Below are positions 8,248 to 16,679 of a stretch of DNA of 45,076 bases, one piece after another. The stretch is from the NCBI GenBank assembly GCA_030018265.1, contig JASEFX010000019.1:1-45076 (forward strand), read 5' to 3'. Below the pieces are notes generated by a model. That model searched no databases, was not told the DNA's origin, and was given only the letters and a program-made list of their open reading frames with translations. The translations under genes were made by a program, and so were the position numbers. The first letter of the stretch is position 1; every line of letters begins with the position of its first letter. Source of the DNA: Candidatus Saccharicenans sp. (GTDB lineage: Bacteria; Acidobacteriota; Aminicenantia; Aminicenantales; Saccharicenantaceae).

Positions 8248-8289
8248 ATTTTAAGCAGGAATTAAGATCTTCAGAAGCAGGAGAATAAC

Positions 8290-9579
8290 TTGAAACTGCT
8301 TCTTAAAAAAGGAAGGGTTCTCGACCCCGGGGAAAAGATTGACGGAATTTTTGACCTTCTTCTGGTTGATGGTCAGATTGCGGCCATCCACCCGGATCTC
8401 AGCATGGAAGCAGACCTGGTAATAGAGGCTGCCGGGTTGATCATCGCCCCCGGTTTTATCGACCTCCATGTTCACCTTCGACAGCCCGGATTCGAGCACA
8501 AAGAAACAATTGCCAGCGGAAGCCGGGCAGCGGCCAGAGGCGGTTTTACCACCATCTGCTGCATGCCGAACACCAACCCGCCCGTCGACTCCGTCGAAAC
8601 GCTCAACCTGATAAAAAATAAGATCCACCAGGAGGCTGCTGTCAACGTTCTGCCTGTAGCAGCGGTCAGCATCGGACAGAAAGGCGAGGAGCTGGCTCCC
8701 CTGGAACAGCTGGCGGAGGCTGGCGCAGCCGCCTTTTCCGACGACGGTCAACCCGTATCGAACAGCTTCCTGATGAAAAGGGCGATGGCCGGAGCGGCCT
8801 CTCTGGGAAAACTTCTGATAGACCACTGCGAGGAAAAATCTCTGGCCAGCGGTGGAGTCATCAACGAAGGTCGCATCTCCCGTGAACTTAATGTTCCCGG
8901 AATACCCGCAGCGGCGGAAGAAATAATGGTAGCCCGGGATATAATTCTTGCCCGGAATACCGGCCACCCGGTGCATCTGGCGCATCTGAGCACTGCCGGT
9001 TCAGTTGAATTTCTGGCCTGGGCAAAATCGGTCGGAGCCCCCGTCTCAGCCGAGGTGACGCCCCATCACCTGCTCCTAACCGAAGAAGACCTTCTGCAAT
9101 ACGGTCCGGTATGCAAAGTGAACCCGCCGCTGAGGACCGAAGCAGACCGACAGGCACTGATCAGGGCATTAAGAGATGGGTTGATAGATGCTATCGCCAC
9201 AGACCATGCCCCGCATGCGGACGATGAAAAAAATCAGGGACTGGAAAAGGCTCCTTTCGGCATTAACGGGCTGGAAACTGCTGTCCCCTCACTTTTGGAC
9301 AGGCTGGTAATACGCGGGGAACTTCCCCTGGCCAGGTTAATCGAGGCGTTATCGACGATTCCAGCCAGATTGCTCGGGCTGGAAAATAAAGGGCGCATCA
9401 AACCTGGAGCGGACGCTGACCTGACACTGCTTTCTCTCGAGCGGAGAACATTCATCAGCCGTGAGAACCTGCAATCAAAAAGTCATAACACGCCGTTTCT
9501 CAATACAGAATTTCAGGGTGCGGTGGTTATGACTATAGTGAAGGGGATGATAGTTTACCCCTTTGAGAAACAACCATAA
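8290..9579 (+). CDS. pyrC: Dihydroorotase (type I)
   Basis: 429 aa amidohydrolase, catalysing interconversion of carbamoyl aspartate and dihydroorotate in pyrimidine synthesis. The metal motif is D-L-H-V-H-L-R-Q-P-G (about residues 58-67). Further family motifs are C-M-P-N-T-N-P (about 95), D-H-C-E-E (about 177), the metal-binding H-L-A-H-L-S-T-A (about 224), and A-I-A-T-D-H-A-P-H with the catalytic Asp (about 299). Start is TTG at 8290, 7 bases after GGAG. The sequence class is the long PyrC type seen in Gram-positives and many other phyla. It probably shares a transcript with pyrR, and rnc follows after 24 bases. Confidence 0.95.
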   Translation: MKLLLKKGRVLDPGEKIDGIFDLLLVDGQIAAIHPDLSMEADLVIEAAGLIIAPGFIDLHVHLRQPGFEHKETIASGSRAAARGGFTTICCMPNTNPPVDSVETLNLIKNKIHQEAAVNVLPVAAVSIGQKGEELAPLEQLAEAGAAAFSDDGQPVSNSFLMKRAMAGAASLGKLLIDHCEEKSLASGGVINEGRISRELNVPGIPAAAEEIMVARDIILARNTGHPVHLAHLSTAGSVEFLAWAKSVGAPVSAEVTPHHLLLTEEDLLQYGPVCKVNPPLRTEADRQALIRALRDGLIDAIATDHAPHADDEKNQGLEKAPFGINGLETAVPSLLDRLVIRGELPLARLIEALSTIPARLLGLENKGRIKPGADADLTLLSLERRTFISRENLQSKSHNTPFLNTEFQGAVVMTIVKGMIVYPFEKQP

Positions 9580-9603
9580 GCTGAGCATGGTCGATAACGG
9601 AAG

Positions 9604-10359
9604 ATGAGCGCTCTGAGCAACATTGAAAAAAAACTCGGATATCAATTTCAGAATACCGAACTTCTGCAGCAGGCCTTAACCCACAGTTCCTACGCCTACG
9701 AACATCTTGATGAAAAAATTAAAGACAACGAAGTGCTGGAATTTCTGGGCGACTCAGTGGTCGGGCTGGCCCTGGCCGATTACCTGCACGAAACTTATCC
9801 CTCCCTGGGTGAAGGACAGCTTTCCAAGCTCAAGTCCACTCTGGCCTCAACCAGCTCCCTTTCCCTTCTTGCCAGAAAACTGGGGCTTGACCGGGCAATC
9901 CGGCTGGGAAAGGGCGAAGAAAAAAACCAGGGACGTCAGAAGAAAAGCATTCTGGCCGGGACGATGGAAGCGGTCATCGGCGCCATCTACATAGAATCCG
10001 GATTTGAAACCGCCCGGCAGGTATTACAAAGATTGATAAAAAAACACTTCAAAAAGTTGCCCAGAGATAATTTTCTGATCAACAATTTCAAATCGGCGCT
10101 TCAGGAATATTGCAGTCAGCACGAGCTGCCGGGGCCTGTTTACCGGACGATTACTGAAAGCGGTCCGGCTCATGAAAAGGTTTTCACCGTCGAGGTTTTA
10201 AGCGGAGATAAAGTGCTGGCGCGCGGACAGGGACTGTCAAAAAAGAGCGCCGAGCAGAAAGCTGCCCGAAAAGCTCTAAAAAAGCTTTTGAAAAAGAAGC
10301 TGCAGGATTTCAGCGAGGAAGCCTTTATCCTGGAGACGGATAAACCTGAAATCAGTTAA
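9604..10359 (+). CDS. rnc: Ribonuclease III with one altered metal ligand
   Basis: 251 aa. RNase domain with N-E-V-L-E-F-L-G-D (residues 42-50, E43, E46 and D50 matching E. coli E38, E41 and D45) and G-E-G-Q-L-S-K, followed by a double-stranded-RNA-binding domain (about 155-232) ending K-K-S-A-E-Q-K-A-A-R-K-A. It processes rRNA precursors and cuts structured RNA. Oddly, the second acidic motif reads S-I-L-A-G-T-M-E-A: residue 119 is Gly (codon GGG 9958-9960) where almost all homologues have Asp (E. coli D114), while E122 (E. coli E117) is kept. A short basic and acidic extension follows the dsRBD. The gene probably belongs to the pyrR-pyrC transcript. Confidence 0.93.
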   Translation: MSALSNIEKKLGYQFQNTELLQQALTHSSYAYEHLDEKIKDNEVLEFLGDSVVGLALADYLHETYPSLGEGQLSKLKSTLASTSSLSLLARKLGLDRAIRLGKGEEKNQGRQKKSILAGTMEAVIGAIYIESGFETARQVLQRLIKKHFKKLPRDNFLINNFKSALQEYCSQHELPGPVYRTITESGPAHEKVFTVEVLSGDKVLARGQGLSKKSAEQKAARKALKKLLKKKLQDFSEEAFILETDKPEIS

Positions 10360-10372
10360 ACCTTCCTGAGAG

Positions 10373-11392
10373 CTATTTGCTCATCAGAATCGCCAGAAAT
10401 TTGAGCGAGGGCACGTTTTCGAAGATGATTTTGATCACAGCCATCAGGGGCACCGAAAGAAACATTCCGGCTATCCCCCACAGCCAGCCCCAGAAAATAA
10501 GGGAAAAAATTACCAGAAGCGGGCTCAGGTCCAGAGTTCTTCCCATAAGCTTCGGGTCGAGAAAATTACCGATTGTTGTTTGAACCAGTGCCAGAAGAAT
10601 CAATATCCACACCGGCACCAGTGAATTCCCGAACTGAACAAAAGCCACCAGCACCGCCAGAATGGTGGCCAGAATCGAGCCAATGGAAGGGATGTAATTC
10701 AAAATAAAAGTGATAACCCCGAGCAGAAGAGCGAAATCCACACCGAACAGAGCCAGAATCATCGCGGCCAGCGCCCCCGTCAGCAGACTGGTCACTGTTT
10801 TGACCGCCAGATATTTCTGAATCTGACGGTTGATCGAAGCCACCAGTCTGTTCACATAAACTGCCTTTTCTCCGGAAAAAGCCAGAGCCAGCTTTCTCTC
10901 AAACTTTTCCCGACCGGCCAGTATGAACAGCACAAAGACAAAAACCAGAAAGAGGTTTCCCAGGAAGGTCAGAAATGAACCCAGGGTGCCGAGTAGCAGG
11001 CCGGTTATTTTTTCTAGATTAAGCTGGGAGATGATCGTCGGAACATCTACCCGGAAAGGAAGATGTGCCAGCCACCCGGAAAATTCTGATATCAGAGAAT
11101 TCAATTGCTGGCTGTACCTCGGGAGTTCGGAAGCAAAATATTTACCGCTGGAGTAAATCAGCAATCCCAGAAGATAGATCACGGAAAAGGTCAGCACCAG
11201 AATCAACACGTTGGCCAGTATTTTAGGTACCTTCTTTCTGATCATCCAGTCGAGAACGGGAGAGACCGCGTAGGAAATGAACATAGCCACCAGAAAAGGG
11301 AGAAGAACCGGGCGGGCGATTTTCAGGATTATGCCAGTAACAAAAAGCACAATTATGATGAGAGAAATTCTGGTAATCCTGGATTCCGACAT
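10373..11392 (-). CDS. AI-2E family transporter / permease
   Basis: 339 aa inner-membrane protein of the AI-2E (PerM/TqsA/YtvI) superfamily. About eight membrane helices: two near the N-terminus, one at about 62-85, a central soluble region, and a cluster from about 140 to 330. The conserved N-Y-I-P-S-I-G-S-I-L-A motif sits at about residue 235. Members export diverse small molecules or ions, and the substrate cannot be told from sequence. The start ATG at 11392 has only a weak ribosome site. It lies 14 bases after the DUF6599 gene stop and is likely translated from the same message. Confidence 0.88.
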   Translation of the reverse strand: MSESRITRISLIIIVLFVTGIILKIARPVLLPFLVAMFISYAVSPVLDWMIRKKVPKILANVLILVLTFSVIYLLGLLIYSSGKYFASELPRYSQQLNSLISEFSGWLAHLPFRVDVPTIISQLNLEKITGLLLGTLGSFLTFLGNLFLVFVFVLFILAGREKFERKLALAFSGEKAVYVNRLVASINRQIQKYLAVKTVTSLLTGALAAMILALFGVDFALLLGVITFILNYIPSIGSILATILAVLVAFVQFGNSLVPVWILILLALVQTTIGNFLDPKLMGRTLDLSPLLVIFSLIFWGWLWGIAGMFLSVPLMAVIKIIFENVPSLKFLAILMSK

Positions 11393-11406
11393 CTTTTATG
11401 TTTTAC

Positions 11407-12318
11407 CTACTTCTGAGCAGACAGCGCCTGCCCGAGCTTTTCCAGATTATTGAGAACAAGCGGAAGCAAATTCTCCGGGACCCGGCTGAAACCAAAAAGG
11501 TACCTGCCGCTCTGAGAGAGCAGGACATGCTGACCGTAAGCGTTTTTCTGGTGATAGCGCTTTCCTTCCCTGACAAGGGGATATTTTTCACGCGAATAAA
11601 ACTCAACAAGTTTTTTCAAACTCGAATCGGCTTCCGCCGGTGAATTGCAGTCTATGATGAATCCTTCATACTCAACCCCATCCTGCCGGTAATAGACCAC
11701 GTATCCGCGGCTGAGGAAATCAAAACCCATAAAATTCTTCTTGATGAATTTTTCCGAATTCTTAACCCGACCTTCGGGCGGGAAGGCGCTGAACAATGGC
11801 GGCAGGCTGCCCTTATCGCTTATTTTCGCCTGAACTTCGCGAGCAAACATCTGCAGATATTCCGGCGTCTGTTCCCAGCCTTCAAAACAGATTAACTTCA
11901 CATAGTACCGCCCGGAAACAAAATTCAGGACCTCTTCCTCAAGATAACCGGCATAACCGATGTTGACTTCCGGACTTTCCGGATACCTTTCGGAGCTAAA
12001 AATGCCGAAGGCATTGAGCGCCTCACCCATATCATATATCTCCAGGGTGACAGTCGTTTCGCTTCCTTTCTTCTGATAGTGGGCTACGATGAGTTCCCGG
12101 AAGTCATAACTGAGATAGGCTTCCGAAGCCCCGTTGATGTACTCAAAAAGAGTTCCCGGAGAATACAGTGCGGGTTCATCCAGGAATTCCCAGCCCTCGA
12201 TTTTCGGCAGAAGCGATTTCAACGACAGCGCCTGGCCTGAATCTGCGGCCATCATGCTTGCTGGCAGCAATATCAGCAGGAGATATATCATGAAAACACC
12301 GGATGCTTTTCTATCCAT
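11407..12318 (-). CDS. DUF6599 family secreted protein
   Basis: About 303 aa. A signal peptide (to about residue 25, M-M-A-A-D) precedes a domain with the DUF6599 pattern: L-P-K-I-E-G-W, then S-P-G-T-L-F-E-Y-I-N-G-A-S-E-A-Y-L, E-I-Y-D-M-G, N-A-F-G-I-F-S-S-E-R, and S-G-R-Y-Y-V-K-L. A second, weakly similar half follows (about 160-300). No function is known. The frame is open further upstream, but the ATG at 12318 has GGAGG 5 bases before it and starts a proper signal peptide, and a promoter at 12340-12368 excludes longer forms. It is divergent from the DUF362 gene. Confidence 0.85.
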   Translation of the reverse strand: MDRKASGVFMIYLLLILLPASMMAADSGQALSLKSLLPKIEGWEFLDEPALYSPGTLFEYINGASEAYLSYDFRELIVAHYQKKGSETTVTLEIYDMGEALNAFGIFSSERYPESPEVNIGYAGYLEEEVLNFVSGRYYVKLICFEGWEQTPEYLQMFAREVQAKISDKGSLPPLFSAFPPEGRVKNSEKFIKKNFMGFDFLSRGYVVYYRQDGVEYEGFIIDCNSPAEADSSLKKLVEFYSREKYPLVREGKRYHQKNAYGQHVLLSQSGRYLFGFSRVPENLLPLVLNNLEKLGQALSAQK

Positions 12319-12339
12319 ATTCTCCTCCATGCTTAAACC

Positions 12340-12368
12340 AATATACCTGTTCCTGGTTTTTATTTCAA
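12340..12368 (-). promoter_or_regulatory. Promoter of the DUF6599 / AI-2E operon
   Basis: Minus strand TTGAAA (12368-12363), 17-base spacer, TATATT (12345-12340). Expected start is near 12333, leaving a short leader that contains the GGAGG site before the ATG at 12318. The DUF362 -35 box lies about 20 bases away on the other strand. Confidence 0.65.
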
Positions 12369-12386
12369 CAACATTACGACAGTCGC

Positions 12387-12414
12387 TTGACATCTCCGGG
12401 GCCAGGGGTAATCT
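12387..12414 (+). promoter_or_regulatory. Probable promoter of the DUF362 gene
   Basis: A perfect -35 TTGACA at 12387-12392 followed after 16 bases by TAATCT (12409-12414), a poor -10 match. AGAGG (12421-12425) and the ATG (12429) follow at once. The weak -10 suggests low or activated expression. Confidence 0.45.
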
Positions 12415-12428
12415 TAAATCAGAGGACG

Positions 12429-13325
12429 ATGAAAAAATCAAGAGTGGTAATCATCAATTGCCGAAGAATTCTTCCAGATCCCGTCCGGCCGGACCCGGAA
12501 ATCATCCTGGCTATGTTAAAAAAAGGACTATCTCTTCTGGCGGGTGTTTCTTCCGCCGGGGAGGCTCTTTCTCACTGGTTCAGACACGGTGAAGCCATCG
12601 GGATAAAAATCAACACTATCGCAGGAAAGGCTCTCAGCACCGCTCCTGAAGTCTCCCGGACGCTTGGCCTCTGGCTGGGCAGCACCGTCACCTCTGTAGA
12701 GAAAATCATCATCTGGGACAGAAGCGACGAAGAGCTCAGACAGGCCGGATACAGAATATCAACTTCCGGCGGGAGTCTTAAAATTTTCGGTACCGACAAC
12801 CGTCGGGCAGGTTACCAGAACCAGCCGGTTTCCCTCCGCCATATAGGAAGCCTCTTTTCCAGGATACAGGCAGAGCTGATTGAAGCCAGCATCAGCCTGG
12901 CTATTCTCAAAGATCACGGGCTGGCCGGCATAACCGCAGGCCTGAAGAATTATTTTGGAGCCATTCACAACCCGAACAAATATCACGACTCGGGTTGCGA
13001 CCCCTACGTGGCTGAACTGTTCGAAACAGAAGCCATCAGAAATAAACATCGTCTGACCATCCTTGACGCCATCCGTGTTCAATATCACCGGGGCCCTTCC
13101 TACCATCCCCGATGGCTGGCCGTGTGCCAGAAACTTATCTTCAGCAGCGACCCGGTGGCCGCCGACACCGTCGGCTGGCAGTTGATCGAAGAACTCAGAG
13201 CGCGGAAAGGGCTCCCCTCACTGAAAGAAGAAAACAGAGAGCCGCTGTACCTGCGAACGGCTGAAAAACTCGGGCTGGGAAAGTCCAGTATGCAGGATAT
13301 CGAAGTGATTGAAGAAGAGATATAA
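12429..13325 (+). CDS. DUF362 domain protein
   Basis: About 298 aa. Recognisable DUF362 features are G-I-K-I-N (about residue 59), L-A-I-L-K-D-H, and G-L-K-N-Y-F-G-A-I-H-N-P-N-K (about 175-188), and D-A-I-R-V-Q-Y near 219. The family is of unknown function; some members carry ferredoxin domains, but none is visible here, nor is a signal peptide. The frame is open upstream to 12303, but AGAGG 3 bases before the ATG at 12429 and the promoter at 12387 fix this start. The Tat-signal radical SAM gene follows after 19 bases, and such pairs recur in anaerobes from memory (not checked). Confidence 0.85.
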   Translation: MKKSRVVIINCRRILPDPVRPDPEIILAMLKKGLSLLAGVSSAGEALSHWFRHGEAIGIKINTIAGKALSTAPEVSRTLGLWLGSTVTSVEKIIIWDRSDEELRQAGYRISTSGGSLKIFGTDNRRAGYQNQPVSLRHIGSLFSRIQAELIEASISLAILKDHGLAGITAGLKNYFGAIHNPNKYHDSGCDPYVAELFETEAIRNKHRLTILDAIRVQYHRGPSYHPRWLAVCQKLIFSSDPVAADTVGWQLIEELRARKGLPSLKEENREPLYLRTAEKLGLGKSSMQDIEVIEEEI

Positions 13326-13344
13326 TTATTATGGAAGGGAAATA

Positions 13345-14469
13345 ATGGAGAGGCGAGATTTTCTTAAAATCACCATTTCCGGCTGCGCTCTAGGTCTGCT
13401 TTCAGGGTATCCCGGTTTTCCCGGATATTCGCGCTCGCCTCTTGCACCAGCCAGTCTTTCCCGTGAAGAAGCGAGATATTACCAAAAGCTCCCCGACCGG
13501 GAAATAAGATGCGACCTGTGCCCCAGGTTCTGCCAGCTGGGTGACCGGGAAAGAGGATTTTGCGGGGTGAGAGAGAATCAGGGCGGTAAATATTACACTC
13601 TGGTCTACGGCCAAGTGGCCAGCTTAAACGTCGACCCGATAGAAAAAAAGCCCTTCTTTCACTTTCTCCCGGGTTCTGAAGCTTTTTCTCTGGCTACTGC
13701 CGGCTGCAACCTCAATTGTAAATTCTGCCAGAACTGGGAAATTTCCCAGATGCGTCCGGAACAGGTAAAAAACATCTATCTCCCGCCTGAATCAGTGGTG
13801 GCCACGTGCGAAAGGTACAACTGTCCGGTAATCGCTTACACCTACACCGAACCGGTTATTTTCTTTGAATACATGTACGATTGCAGTTTGCTGGCGAGAA
13901 AAAAGGGCATCAGAAACGTGGTGGTAACCGCTGGCTACATAAACCCGCAGCCGCTTTCAGACCTCTGCCGGGTGGTGGATGCTATCAAGGTGGACCTTAA
14001 AGCCTTCAACCAGAATTTTTACCATGAATACGTTCGCGGCCAGCTCCAGCCGGTGCTCGAGGCAATCAAGCAGATCGCCCGCTCAAAAATCTGGCTGGAA
14101 ATAGTATATCTGGTAATACCTACCCTCAACGACCGATCTGAAGAAATAAAAGAGATGTGTCGTTACCTCAAGAATGAAATAGGTCCTGATTACCCGATTC
14201 ATTTTTCCCGCTTCCACCCGATGTATCTTCTGAAGAACCTCCCCCCTACTCCTGTCTCCACGCTGGAAAAGCTGAGGGAGATAGCTCTGAATGAAGGCTT
14301 GCGCTATGTATACATCGGCAATGTTCCCGGGCATCCAGGAGAAAACACCTACTGTCCGGGATGCGGCAGGGTGATTATAGAAAGATATGGCTACGCCATC
14401 AGAAAAAAAGAGATGAACGGAAACAAATGTCGATTCTGCGGTCGGGAAATTGCCGGGGTCTGGAGCTGA
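13345..14469 (+). CDS. AmmeMemoRadiSam-type radical SAM protein with Tat-like signal
   Basis: About 374 aa. The radical SAM cluster motif C-N-L-N-C-K-F-C lies at residues 121-128. Before it is a Cys-rich segment C-D-L-C-P-R-F-C and R-G-F-C-G-V-R-E, and the C-terminus carries C-P-G-C-G ... C-R-F-C-G, a zinc-ribbon-like element; all fit the AmmeMemoRadiSam system radical SAM family. The N-terminus M-E-R-R-D-F-L-K-I-T followed by a hydrophobic run is a twin-arginine signal, suggesting export of the folded Fe-S enzyme. The usual AMMECR1 and Memo partners are not in the window. ATG 13345 follows GGAAGGGA by 4 bases. The stop overlaps the next gene by 43 bases. Confidence 0.88.
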   Translation: MERRDFLKITISGCALGLLSGYPGFPGYSRSPLAPASLSREEARYYQKLPDREIRCDLCPRFCQLGDRERGFCGVRENQGGKYYTLVYGQVASLNVDPIEKKPFFHFLPGSEAFSLATAGCNLNCKFCQNWEISQMRPEQVKNIYLPPESVVATCERYNCPVIAYTYTEPVIFFEYMYDCSLLARKKGIRNVVVTAGYINPQPLSDLCRVVDAIKVDLKAFNQNFYHEYVRGQLQPVLEAIKQIARSKIWLEIVYLVIPTLNDRSEEIKEMCRYLKNEIGPDYPIHFSRFHPMYLLKNLPPTPVSTLEKLREIALNEGLRYVYIGNVPGHPGENTYCPGCGRVIIERYGYAIRKKEMNGNKCRFCGREIAGVWS

Positions 14470-16601
14470 GAATATATTTCTGGCCTTTTCTTCTCGGCTT
14501 TCTGGCCACCGCCTTTCAAATCGTCATCCTTAGAGAATTTGAAGTTCGCTTTCACAGCAACGAACTGGTCTACGGCCTGGTGCTTTCTTTCTGGTTGCTG
14601 GGCGGAGGACTCGGCAGCTGGCTGGGAGAAAAAAAACATATAAAAAATTTAACCCCGGCTGCCTGCTACACGATGGTCATATTGATCGCGGCTGTTGTTC
14701 TGCTCTATCTCAGATTTTCCAAATTTTTTCAGGCCACAATTCCCGCTGAAACTACAGGACCCGGACCGCTCTTACTGGCGGCAGTGCTGATAGCGCTCCT
14801 GTTGAGCCTTCCCCTGGGTTCACTTTTTGTTTTCAACGTTTTCTGGAAAGAGGGGGATCTTCTGACGGTTTATCAGCTGGAATCTCTCGGCTCGGCTGTC
14901 GGCTGTCTCAGTGTTTATCTGATTCTGTCTCCAAATTTTTCCAGCTGGCAGGCAGTGGCATTGATAACGCTGCTGGCGGGAGCTGGCATAAGTCTGAGCC
15001 TGAAGAAAAAAATGATTTATCTCGGATTGATCCTGGCCCTCTCGGCCGTCTTCTGGTTCGGGGATGAGCCAGCGGAAAAAATTTACTGGAAGCCCTACTC
15101 TCTGGCAGAATTCAGGGATTCCCCTTACACCAGAATCCAGATAATTCGTCAGCAGGAGCAAACTTCTTTCTATGCAAACAGCTCGATTTTGTTCAACTTC
15201 CCGGACCCGGCCGCAGCTGAAGAAGCTGTTCACTTTGCCCTGCTGCAGAGACCGGAAGCCAGAGAAGCATTAATAATTGGAGGGGGACTTAACGGATCTA
15301 TAGCTCAGGCCTTAAAATATGCTAATCTCAGGGTGGATTATGTCGAGCTGGACCCGGTGCTGGTCCGCCTGGCCAGAAGCACTCTCCCGCTGGAACTTAT
15401 CGGGATAAACGACCCCAGGGTGACTGTTCACCTGACCGATGGGCGCCGCTTACTCAAACAGGTGGGGAAGACCTACGAGGTTATCATTTGCAACCCGGGA
15501 GAGCCGGCCACCGCCAGGGCGAACCGTTTTTACACTTTTGAATTCTTTGAGCTTGTGCGAAAAAAACTTTCTCCAGGAGGAGTTTTCTCTTTTTTGCTTC
15601 CTTCATCCGAGAATTACCTATCGCCGCAAAGAAGTCTGCTGCTGGCTTCCATTTACAGCTCTCTAAAATCAGTATTTCCCCTGGTTGAAGTTGTTCCTGG
15701 AGAAAACAACGTTTTCTTAGCCTCTGACGGACCGGTGGACATTTCGGTCGAAAGTTTGACTGAAATGATCAATCGCTACCGGCTGGAAACCATTTTTTTC
15801 AGACCGGAATTGCTCAGGAGCCGGCTGCATCCCCTGAAACGGGAATACTTGAAATCGAGTCTGGAGATTCCGGCCGCTACGCCAGTAAATTCAGACCGGC
15901 ATCCGATCAGTTATTATTACCAGATTCTTCTCTGGAGCCAGCAATTTCAGGGCAATTCTGCCAGGTGGCTGGCATCTTTCACCCGTCTAGATCGCCGGTG
16001 GCTTTTTGACCTGCCACTTATCATTTTTCTGGCAGTTCTCGCCATCATGTTTCTGCACAGAAAAATGTCACCGGGTGTATTTCTGCTGCCGGTGATGCTG
16101 ATGGGTTTCACCACGATAGTGGCAGAAATAGCTCTGATACTGGACTTTCAGAGCCAGCAGGGACTCATTTACAGTCAGCTATCTCTTCTTTTTGCCATGT
16201 TTATGGCCGGTCTTTTTCTCGGCTCCACTCTCGCCCGAAGACTGCCTTCTTTCTCCCGGCTGAAACAGCTGCTGGCGATTCAGGCAGGTTTTATCGTACT
16301 TCTGGCCGCCCCGCTGCTTTTCCGGACGCCAGCCAGCAGTCTGTTCTACTTCGTCTTCCTTCTGGTTCTCGGCTGTCTGGGAGGGATGCTGTTTGTAATT
16401 GGCAATTATCTGTACCTTCTGCACAAAAAACGTTACGGCCTGGGATATGCTCTCGACCTGTTCGGTTCATTTTTTGGCGCGCTGCTGGCAGCCACGCTGT
16501 TCATACCGCATCTGGGTTTGAACATGCTCTATACTTTCCTGCTCCTTTTGAATTCGATGTGCCTTATTTTTATTTTTATGAGAGTCAGTTGTACGAAATA
16601 A
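14427..16601 (+). CDS. Membrane-embedded spermidine-synthase-like protein (fused MFS/spermidine synthase type)
   Basis: About 724 aa. Around seven membrane helices (residues about 15-215), a cytosolic or periplasmic Rossmann methyltransferase-like domain (about 240-500), then about seven more helices (510-720). The SAM-type nucleotide motif A-L-I-I-G-G-G-L-N-G (about 280-289) and V-E-L-D-P are intact, as is N-R-F-Y-T-F-E-F-F. The catalytic D-x-x-D-P of true aminopropyltransferases reads N-P-G-E-P here (Asn356), so polyamine synthesis is doubtful. ATG 14427 lies inside the end of the radical SAM gene and has only a weak ribosome site, implying translational coupling. The N-terminal L-G-G-G-L-G-S-W and C-terminal half resemble MFS-like helices. 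Confidence 0.85.
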   Translation: MSILRSGNCRGLELRIYFWPFLLGFLATAFQIVILREFEVRFHSNELVYGLVLSFWLLGGGLGSWLGEKKHIKNLTPAACYTMVILIAAVVLLYLRFSKFFQATIPAETTGPGPLLLAAVLIALLLSLPLGSLFVFNVFWKEGDLLTVYQLESLGSAVGCLSVYLILSPNFSSWQAVALITLLAGAGISLSLKKKMIYLGLILALSAVFWFGDEPAEKIYWKPYSLAEFRDSPYTRIQIIRQQEQTSFYANSSILFNFPDPAAAEEAVHFALLQRPEAREALIIGGGLNGSIAQALKYANLRVDYVELDPVLVRLARSTLPLELIGINDPRVTVHLTDGRRLLKQVGKTYEVIICNPGEPATARANRFYTFEFFELVRKKLSPGGVFSFLLPSSENYLSPQRSLLLASIYSSLKSVFPLVEVVPGENNVFLASDGPVDISVESLTEMINRYRLETIFFRPELLRSRLHPLKREYLKSSLEIPAATPVNSDRHPISYYYQILLWSQQFQGNSARWLASFTRLDRRWLFDLPLIIFLAVLAIMFLHRKMSPGVFLLPVMLMGFTTIVAEIALILDFQSQQGLIYSQLSLLFAMFMAGLFLGSTLARRLPSFSRLKQLLAIQAGFIVLLAAPLLFRTPASSLFYFVFLLVLGCLGGMLFVIGNYLYLLHKKRYGLGYALDLFGSFFGALLAATLFIPHLGLNMLYTFLLLLNSMCLIFIFMRVSCTK

Positions 16602-16638
16602 ATGTCAGTGCAACTTTCTCTTCCTCCACAGTTTTCTA

Positions 16639-16644
16639 TATAAT
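16639..16644 (+). promoter_or_regulatory. -10 box candidate for the TonB-like gene
   Basis: TATAAT in an AT-rich stretch between the membrane spermidine-synthase-like gene and the TonB-like gene. The -35 region (TTTCTC, 16615-16620, 18-base spacing) is a poor match. An AGGAGA site follows at 16661-16666, before the ATG at 16680. Confidence 0.35.
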
Positions 16645-16679
16645 AAATAGTCCTTTTTTTAGGAGAAAATAATCTGTCG

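Noticed and set aside
8251-8985. Minus-strand open frame of 244 codons opposite pyrC
   Set aside because: Antisense shadow of pyrC, whose motifs are unambiguous.
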